From: Dipteris shenzhenensis
Taxonomy: Eukaryota > Polypodiophyta > Polypodiopsida > Gleicheniales
Direction: 5' to 3' (one strand)
NCBI GenBank assembly: GCA_047967505.1
Contig: CM106539.1
DNA length: 64,000 nucleotides
In this document: piece after piece, positions 56,758 through 64,000 of the stretch
How the letters are laid out: the number at the start of each line of letters is the position of its first letter
Numbering within the stretch: the stretch's first letter is position 1
Translations under genes and position numbers: made by a program
Notes under the pieces: model-generated
Database searches by the model: none
What the model was told of the DNA's origin: nothing
The model's input: the letters and a program-made list of their open reading frames with translations, nothing else

Positions 56758-57109
56758 TGGGTTTTCTACATCTTACAGCAGCCATTGAGCATCAAATGCA
56801 AGGTTGCAATGGCCATTCTACAAGTTTTCTACACACAAGTTTGTAGAGGGCATAGTCGAGTTGCCAAGGTGAGGGTGGGCAGGGACAAGAAGAGAAAAGT
56901 ATTGTGAGAGGAGGTAGAAGCGAGGGCGTGGAAGGGGAGGCAAGGAATTGTGTTGGGAAGGGAGCAAAAGAGAAAGGCAGAGACCAAAAGACAACGTCCA
57001 AGTACTAAGGGATAGGGGAACAGTGCAGCGAGGAATGCGTAGAAGAATGTTGGAAAAGTGGCTGTTGAAGTGACTGTTGAAGGGACACTTTTTAAAAAAT
57101 TTCTCATGC

Positions 57110-57425
57110 ACACACCTCCTCCCTCATGATTCCTTTTTAACTCATGCACAAACCTCTCCCTCACTTTTCCAATCTCATCCCCCTCAAATCCCTCCTTACT
57201 CCTCAAATCCCTCCTCCCTCACCTCCGTCCTTCTTCCTCCCTTGCCTTTGTCCTCCCTCCTTCCTCCTCAAATCCCTCCTACCTCGCCTTCACCCCCTTC
57301 TCCCTCGCCTCCTTCATTCTCCCTCCTCCCTCGCCACTCCACCCTCATGGCTCCTCCCTCTGTGCGTGGCTCCTCATGCTCGGCTCCTTTTGCAATCTCC
57401 TCCCTCATCACTCCTCTCTCAGGAT
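57110..57425. repeat. Polypyrimidine tract with tcctcaaatccctcct repeats
   Basis: C/T-rich on the plus strand with irregular repeats of cctcctcaaatccctcctmcctc. Pro/Ser-rich translations are compositional artefacts. Confidence 0.7.
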
Positions 57426-58151
57426 GCGGCTCAAAGGTAATTATGATCCTCCCTCCTCCCCAAAATGCTCCTCGCAAATCATTTGCTTCAGCCAATGTTT
57501 GTAGTGTGTCTTGGCTGCTCTCTACCTTTCTTGGCACTCCTCGATGATGCTTATCAGAAGGCCTCGAGGTGCATCATCATGCGGAGCCATTGCTTGGGTT
57601 TCTTGCTCGAAATCATTGTTTCTTGCCACTATTTCTTGCAATTGGAATCATCACTGTGACAAAACAAACATGAGCTTGTGTTAGCTCCACAAGAATCAAC
57701 CTACTCACGCTTTGCATCATTGCTCACACCATCGATAGCACCTTGACAATCCAACTGCTAGGCCAGAGCTGATGAATTAATAGAAACAATGTGACAATTG
57801 ATTGCGGACACGATCGAACGAAAGCATATTATTGTTTACATAGCTGATATTGTTTGCTTGGAGCACATGCAACACGATCGACAAAATCATCTTGGGGAAG
57901 ACAACAAAGGCATCATCCCAATATTCCATCCTGGTCGATCGAGCAGAGAAATTCTAATTCTGTGAATCGATCATCTTTCACATAGTATTTTTTTGGTTTC
58001 TCCGAAGGATTTGTCTTTCTGAAAGGATTAATGTGACCACCAAAAGCCCCCCCCTCGCAAATGGCATTGGATACGCCTGCTAGCTTGCCTTCCACATGCT
58101 CTCTAGATTGCAACCGTGAAATGCTCCTCACAATGGTTTGTGAAGAAACCA
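57426..58151. other. No gene seen
   Basis: Mixed-composition spacer. No recognisable protein or repeat. Confidence 0.5.
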
Positions 58152-58440
58152 CCATTTGCGCTGGGCACAAATGGCTCTTGGCATAGCCAAATGGCCCAAG
58201 AGGGTCTTGTGGTGGAAGAAATGCCATTTGCGCTAGGAACAAATGAATCCTGACAAAGCCAAATGGACGCAATGGAGACTGGCTTGTGGAAACTCCATTT
58301 GCACTGGGCACTAACTATTTCTTGTAGAGCCAAATGCCCCAATAGTCTTGAGTGGCTGGCGGGTTGGCCATTCGTGCTGGGTGCAAACGGCTCTAAACCG
58401 AGGAGATGCCATGCTAGGGGCGGTCATAATGGCAAGTGTA
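58152..58440 (-). repeat. Four 72-bp tandem repeats with hairpin core
   Basis: Units start at 58152, 58224, 58295 and 58368. Unit 1 contains gccatttgcgctgggcacaaatggc, written as two arms gccatttg and caaatggc around a 9-nt loop. On the minus strand 58342-58103 is open and gives a 24-residue repeat, W-L-C-Q-x-x-F-V-P-S-A-N-G. The last unit is most diverged. Confidence 0.75.
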
Positions 58441-59389
58441 AAGGGTAGTAGTGCCATTTGTTTTGTTTTTTAATCTTTTATACACTCTCCATTCCCTCAA
58501 AAAACTCTTCTACATCAACTTGCCAATGTCCCCATCTAATAATATGTCTGACCCTCTTCTACATCAAAAGACTATTGCTCCCACCAATTAGAATTTTAAT
58601 TGAAGGCAACTTGGGTGCTTGATCCACTCCATGGGTGGAAGTCTCTGCCGTGAGTCTCTGTCCTGACAACTTCTTTCATAGGGTGGTTGGCAGTACGACA
58701 TGTATTCAATGGGGGCCATGAGATAGAAGGAAGGGAGTGGTCATGCCTCTTCCATTGGGAGCAAAGTTTGCATCGATACCAAGCATATGTAGTGACTGGA
58801 CATTGTGTTGAGCACAAGGAGTTATGTGAGTGATGGCATTTGAGTCAAACAAGGGAGGAGGCAGACCAACTTTTTGAAGAGATATGTGCATTTTGGAGGC
58901 AAGGAACTATTCTAGCAGCTGAGCTACATTACATGGAGAGTTGGCTCACCTGGTGGGGAGTAAGAATTCAACATTGGGGAAATTTTGAAGGAGCGGTAAG
59001 GGATAGCTTGTCAACTTGTAGTCTACACCCATTGTCATATACAACTAACCCATCTCCACCTATCCTTGGAAGTTGTTGCATGCACTGATTGGTTTCCTTC
59101 ACAGTGGTCTCAATTTGAGCAATCCTTGTAGTGAGGTTTCCAAGCGATCCCACCACGCCTACTGTAACTACTCCACCACCATCTGAATGGACTTCTCTCC
59201 ATAAGGAGGTCAAGTATCTTGTGTTCATGGTTCTTAGATATTTATTACTCTTGCACATGTCTTGAATTGATTTTAAATGATGTGTAGTAGAGAGATTGCA
59301 TTGCCTTGAAGATGATAACCTCCTACTTGCATGCTTGGTTTCTTGGGTTGAAGCCCCCCCCTTCTAAGTAGTTTCATTATAACAGTGCG
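58441..59389. other. No gene seen
   Basis: A short frame at 58840-59088 has ordinary amino-acid composition but no recognised motif. Confidence 0.45.
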
Positions 59390-59560
59390 GTGCTCACAAT
59401 TGGGCTTAAAATGCCTTGCAATAACAATAACATTGTTGTGGACTTTCATCCTTTGAATGCATGCATTAAGAGGGATCATTTTCCTTTGCCATTCCAAGAT
59501 GAAATACTAGAGGTGACTCATAGTGCCACATCACCATTGCACTCTTTTTTTGCCCCTCCA
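59390..59560 (+). pseudogene. Tiny Ty3/gypsy RT relic
   Basis: Encodes V-V-D-F-H-P-L-N-A-C-I-K-R-D-H-F-P-L-P-F, close to the conserved D-F/Y-R-x-L-N-x-x-T-x-x-D-x-F-P-L-P block of gypsy RT. Nothing recognisable on either side. Confidence 0.55.
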
Positions 59561-59599
59561 CCTAGATCAAGTCATATCTCTTGATCCAGAAGGAATTTG

Positions 59600-59951
59600 T
59601 GTTGAGATATTGAGCTCCACTCGTGATATGCCAGGGTGACCATTGTGCATTTATGTCACCGACTTGTTAGCTGCAGATGCGGTTGGTACACCACCCATGA
59701 ATAATAGCTGGATGACAACTATCCTTATGTACTCTAGTTCGTGGCTCAGTTAGTATGCCACCTTAGTTAGCTGAGTTTGGTTTGAGACCCACATATAGGT
59801 TTCTTCTATTTCTTTGTACTAGAGTTCTTTTGGCTTTCACAACTAAGAAGAGGAAAACTGTTTTCAGCCTCCACCTTTGTGTGTATTCCCCCATTGTGTA
59901 TGTGAGAAAGCCGTAAGTGAGACTCCTTCCTTCTCTCCCACTATCTTCACA
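59600..59951 (+). repeat. Copia C 5' LTR
   Basis: 352 bp; aligns with the inverted LTR at 18775-19129. Confidence 0.9.
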
Positions 59952-60452
59952 TGGTATCAGAACCTGGTTTGTGGTAAGGAGCTTAAGAAAGCAAACCAAG
60001 TTCGTGGTCTCCTGGTAAGAGGACCAGTGTTGCTTTCCTTTTTTGAGTTTGGGAGCAAATCTCTGTAGGTAGCACAGCCAAAAAGTGCAAGAGTGCATTG
60101 TCTCAGATTGAGACGCCCTTCGCGGTGTGGCGAGAGGGCAATATATGCTACAGGGCCATTTCGGGGCTCGTTTTGGAGGCAAAATTCTCCGCAAGCACTA
60201 AGAAAAAGGCCTGTTTTTGCTGTGCGACTACTGCTCTGCAAGTCGGTGAAAAGTTGCTGCAAAAATTGCATCGTATGCCTGTGCGCAGAGATATTGGGAG
60301 TTACAGAATCATCCTAATTGCCTATTGATGCAAAATCGTCACTAGGAAGTGACTGTGTGGTCAAAAACCACTTTTGTCAGTTTTGCATATTTGCCCTTGT
60401 GAGGCAGAAGCTGTGTTTTTTGCAGTGACAGAATATTTTGCAGTGTTTTGTA

Positions 60453-61140
60453 ATGGCGTCTGATTCTCTTTCACAGATTGTCACTGAAAATCTTGACAAG
60501 AACAACTTCCAAGCATGGAAGTTTAGAATGACGATTTTCCTTATGGGAAAACGCTATTGGGAGTTCATTACAGGAAATGAAGAAGAACCAGTTCTTCCTA
60601 ATGTTCACAACCAACAGGAAATGCAGGCATTTAAAGGATGGCATGAGAGAGCCAGAAAAGTTATGTACTAGCTGTCTATCAGTATTTCAGATTCTATGAT
60701 TGTGCATATTCAGGATGCAAGTATGCCAAAGGAGGCATGGGATACTTTGGCAAAACTGTATAGCACAAATATGCAAGCCAGGAAAATGTAGCTCAAGCAG
60801 GAGTTGCACAATGTGCAGAGAGAAAATATGAGCATCAATGACTACCACATGAAGGTGAAGAAAATTGCAGATGCACTTGCTTCCATTGGGTCGCCAGTGG
60901 AAGATGATGATTTAGTTTCTGTGACCTTGAATGGTTTAGGAAAGGATTATGCACAGTTCCGAACATCCATTGCCGTCCGTGAAAAATTTCTTGATTTTGA
61001 GGAGTTGTTTGCTCTTCTAATTTTTGAAGAGCAGAGAAATGGTGGTGCATCTTCTTCAGGAGGAACTTCAAAAGAAACTGTCTTCTACTCAAATGCTGGA
61101 AGAGGTAGAGGCAGAGGTAGAGTAGGCCGGCCATGGTAGA
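60453..61140 (+). pseudogene. gag: Copia C gag with amber stops
   Basis: M-A-S-D-S-L-S-Q-I-V-T-E-N-L, K-N-N-F-Q-A-W-K-F-R-M, A-W-D-T-L, Y-H-M-K-V-K-K-I-A-D-A-L. In-frame TAG at 60669-60671 (TGG in the minus-strand copy) and 60789-60791 (CAG in the minus-strand copy). A frame change in the Gly/Arg-rich tail near 61085-61140 moves the reading to the pol frame. Confidence 0.88.
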
Positions 61141-61950
61141 AATTAGAATATGCAGCAAACTCAAGAAAACCAATCCTATGGAGGAGGACGTGGTAACTCT
61201 AGAGGCAGGGGGAGCCAAAGAGGTCGTGATGGATGGCAGAGAGGCCAAAATGCAAACAGCAATGTTGAATGCTACTACTATGGTAAAATGGGTCATATGG
61301 CTAAAGACTGCTATAAAAAGCAGAATGACATCATGAATGGAAAATTTCAGCAAGGGAATTATGCATCTTCTAGTAGACAGGGTGATGACAGAAATGAGCA
61401 TCTGTTTATGGTGTAGCACATGACCAATTCTGTGACAAGTGCAGAAGAAAGCAATGGTGTGTGGTATGTTGACTCATGTGCGTCAAACCACATGACAGGT
61501 CATGCAGAATGGATGTAGGATGCAAGGAAAATGGAAAGACCAGGATTTGTGGAGACTGGTGATGATACTGCACATCCTATTGTGCAGATTGGTAAAATTC
61601 CTTTGTCTATGCAGGATGGGAAAAAGAAATACGTGTCTGATGTATTTCATGTCCTGAATATCACCAAGAACCTAGTTTCTATTGGTCAAATGGTTGAGTA
61701 GGGCTTGCAGGTCAGATTTAATCCTCATGGATGCTTTGTTGAGGATATGAAAAATAACGGTCGCTTGATAGCCAAAGGAAAGAGGAAGGGCAGGATGTTT
61801 ACGTTGGATGTGGACATGCCTGAATTGAGGGCAGCAATGTTTGCACATGGGACCAGTGTAGTTGCAGATATTGATATCTGGCATAAACGCATTGGTCATG
61901 TTAATGTACGGCGACTTAAATCAATGTAGGCCCAAAATATTGTTGCAGGA
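61141..61950 (+). pseudogene. Copia C zinc knuckle, protease and pre-integrase
   Basis: One frame with TAG at 61144, 61414, 61516, 61699 and 61927. Gly/Arg-rich region (G-G-G-R-G-N-S-R-G-R-G), knuckle-like C-Y-Y-Y-x4-H-x4-C (second Cys is Tyr), protease site Y-V-D-S-C-A-S-N-H-M-T (Gly of D-S-G is Cys), L-N-I-T-K-N-L-V-S-I and the pre-integrase I-W-H-K-R-I-G-H. Confidence 0.88.
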
Positions 61951-63027
61951 TTGCCTAAATTCAAGGTTGCAGAAATGCATAAGGTATGTGAAGCCTGTCA
62001 ATTTGTAAAACAGGCAAGGAAACCATTTCCTAGACATGTTCAAGAGAGTAAGAAGCCATTGGAATTAATCCACTCTGATGTGTGGACTACTAAAGTTGCA
62101 TCTATTGGAGGCTGTCATTATTTTGTCACTTTGATTGATGACTACAGCAGAAAAGTTTGGATGTATTTTATGAGAAAGAAAAGTGAAGTGTTTGGGCATT
62201 TCAAAGCTTTTAAAGCTATGGTTGAAAAAGAAATAGGCCTACAAATAAAATGCCTAAGGTCAGATGGAGGGGGAGAGTACCTCTCAAATGAGTTTGTAAG
62301 GTTCCTGCAGGAGCATGGCATAAAGCAGCAATATTCATGCAGTCATACCCCACAGCAAAATGGACTTGTAGAAAGGAAAAACAGGCATATTGGAGAGGTA
62401 TCTCGGGCCATGCTAAATGAAAAAGACCTATCGGATTATTATTAGGCTGAAGCAATTGCTACAGCAGTTTACATAATGAACAGGACTCCCACTGCAGCAA
62501 TACATGGCATGACGCTAGAGGAGATGTATACTGGTAGAAAACTAGATATTTCTCATTTAAAAATTTTTGGTTGCATTGCCTATGTTCATGTGCCAGATGA
62601 GTTGAGGTCCAAGTTGGATCCAAAAGCTGAGAAGTGCATCTTTATTGGTTATTCTCTGCAGCAGAAAGGGTATAGATGCTATAACCTTTCTACTCGTAAG
62701 TTTACAGTGAGTAGAGATGTTGTTTTTGATGAGATGAGTAGGTAGTATAAACTAGTAAATGTGATTGATGATGTAGATGAACAGAATTCACAGCAGCAAT
62801 CACAAAATATTAGTGGACCTGAAGTGTCCTCTAGCAGTGGTTCACATACTTCGCCATGGACAGGCAGATTGAGATCAGGAGAATCTCCTCAAAGCAATGC
62901 AGATAGTGGTATGCAGGTATCACGAAAAGAAAAAGAGAAGGTAGATCAGCCCATGTTTGATGTGAATGCAGGTCACTCTTATGTGGATGGTGAATCCAGT
63001 GGCTCAGAATAGAGCATTGATGATAAG
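61951..63027 (+). pseudogene. Copia C integrase
   Basis: Same frame, TAG at 62443, 62743 and 63010. C-E-A-C completes the zinc site. Catalytic triad present: D in I-H-S-D-V-W, D in L-R-S-D-G-G-G-E, E in N-G-L-V-E-R-K-N. F-G-C-I-A-Y-V-H-V-P and F-I-G-Y-S follow. The Ser/Gln-rich linker after 62760 leads to RT. Confidence 0.9.
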
Positions 63028-64000
63028 TTGGGTATTCCTTCTGTTGTTACACCTGGAGTAAGGAAGACCAGGGATGTTTTGAGAGCACCTAGAAGTGAGC
63101 CTATTTTGCGCAGGTCTACCAGAGCTAGGTATCCTATGGATAGGCTGAAATATGATGGATTTACAGCCATTCACTATGCCTATATGGTCAAAGTGATACA
63201 TGAACCAGAACCCACTTCTTTTGAGCAAGCCATGGGAAAGGAAAAATGGGAGAAAGCCATGGATGAAGAAATGGATGCCTTGGAAGCAAATGCTACATGG
63301 GAATTGGTGCCTTTGCCTAAAGACAAGAATGCAATTGGTTGTAAGTGGGTTTATAAGGTGAAGCACAATGCAGATGATTCTGTGAACAGATACAAGGCAA
63401 GATTAGTTGTCAAGGGGTATGCACAGACATATGGCATTGATTATGAAGAAACATTCAGTTCGGTTGCAAGGATGGAAACCGTAAGAGTAGTCATTGCTAT
63501 GGCTGCATCAAAGGGATGGTCTTTACATTAGATGGATGTAAAGAATGCCTTCTTGCATGGTGACTTGCAAGAAGAGGTCTTTATGGAGCAGCCACTAGGT
63601 TATGTTCATGCTGTTCATCCTGAGTTTGTTTGTAGGTTGAAGAAAGCCTTGTATGGCTTGAAGCAAGCACCTAGAGCATGGTCTGACAAGATAGGACAGT
63701 ATCTTGTCACTATTGGCTTTCAGATTTCCAAGGCAGATTTCTCACTTTATGTGAGAAAAACAGAGAAAGGTATTATGCTGCTTGTCATTTATGTTGATGA
63801 TTTGATCATCACAGGTGATAGTGATGAAGATATCCTTCATGTGAAAATGCTATTGAAGCAGAAGTTTGAGATGAAGGATTTGGGAGAGCTGCATTATTTC
63901 TTGGGCATTGAGGTGATTAGATCACCGTGGGATACGGCTCTTACTGAGGCAGTATGGATTGGACATGTTGTCCAAATATGGGATGACAGGCTGTAAGCCT
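63028..64000 (+). pseudogene. Copia C reverse transcriptase (cut by window edge)
   Basis: R-R-S-T-R-A-R-Y, K-W-V-Y-K-V-K, R-Y-K-A-R-L-V-V-K-G-Y, TAG at 63529-63531 exactly where the invariant Gln of Q-M-D-V-K-N-A-F-L sits, [10 protein letters not shown] and intact I-Y-V-D-D. Around 63920-63940 a small indel shifts the frame; R-Q-Y-G-L-D-M-L continues in another frame to the edge. Confidence 0.9.

Larger units (their letters stand above)
59600..64000 (+). mobile_element. Copia C, plus-strand copy (3' end off window)
   Basis: LTR 59600-59951 (TGTTGAGATATTGAGC..CTTCACA), PBS-like tggtatcagaacc at 59952, leader, then gag, protease, integrase and RT in copia order. Continues past the right edge, so RNase H and the 3' LTR are not seen. 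Gag and pol are each almost entirely in one frame, interrupted by TAG codons only; see individual entries. Confidence 0.92.

Noticed and set aside
57077-57547. 156-codon Pro/Ser-rich plus-strand frame
   Set aside because: Translation of the polypyrimidine tract.
58152-58440. CRISPR array
   Set aside because: Head-to-tail units with no unique spacers, in a eukaryotic genome.

Overview
This window is nuclear DNA of a land plant. The evidence is a plant-specific AGCVIII protein kinase (D6PK/PINOID class) at the left edge, plant-type Ty1/copia and Ty3/gypsy LTR retrotransposons primed by initiator tRNA-Met and by a tRNA-Asp-like primer, and a plant MULE-like transposase relative with introns. 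Apart from the kinase (1-1555, cut by the window edge) I see no host gene I would call functional. Repeat density this high suggests a large genome. I cannot name the species.

Layout. 1-3.6 kb: kinase (minus strand) with a GC-rich, polypyrimidine-rich upstream region. 3.6-6.3 kb: AT-rich spacer with a small tandem repeat and a possible SINE. 6.3-10.5 kb: decayed, partly duplicated gag-like sequence. 10,509-14,689: a complete non-autonomous copia-type element (here F) with 1.04-kb LTRs, a TAATT target duplication, gag, an unexplained second ORF and only the last few codons of pol. 15.8-24.2 kb: rearranged pieces of a gypsy element (G1) joined to a truncated copia (C, minus). 25.4-27.1 kb: broken MULE-like gene, whose 5' part continues at 56.6-56.76 kb because a giant gypsy element (G2) inserted in its coding exon.

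G2 (27,123-56,607, minus strand, TSD ACCTC) dominates the window. It is about 16 kb without its insertions and carries three nested LTR elements: B (27,691-30,326, minus, non-coding) in its 3' LTR, D (31,153-34,684, plus, internally deleted copia with one long RT-RNase H ORF) near the end of ORF3, and E (47,580-54,998, plus, full-length decayed copia with a triplicated gag) in its leader. A 0.5-kb TIR element also sits in its integrase. Reading G2 on the minus strand gives: LTR, tRNA-Asp-like PBS, leader with short repeats, gag, protease, RT, RNase H, integrase, a coiled-coil linker, a second retropepsin domain, a TATA box, a very long ORF3, PPT and LTR. The second protease and the separately promoted ORF3 are the most unusual biology here; the ORF3 module with its TATA box also occurs in G1.

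57-59.6 kb holds a polypyrimidine tract, a four-unit 72-bp tandem repeat and a tiny gypsy RT relic. 59,600 to the right edge is a second, plus-strand copy of copia C. All 11 in-frame stops I found in it are TAG, at CAG or TGG codon positions where the original could be judged. The same amber-type decay appears in F, the minus-strand C copy, E and G2.
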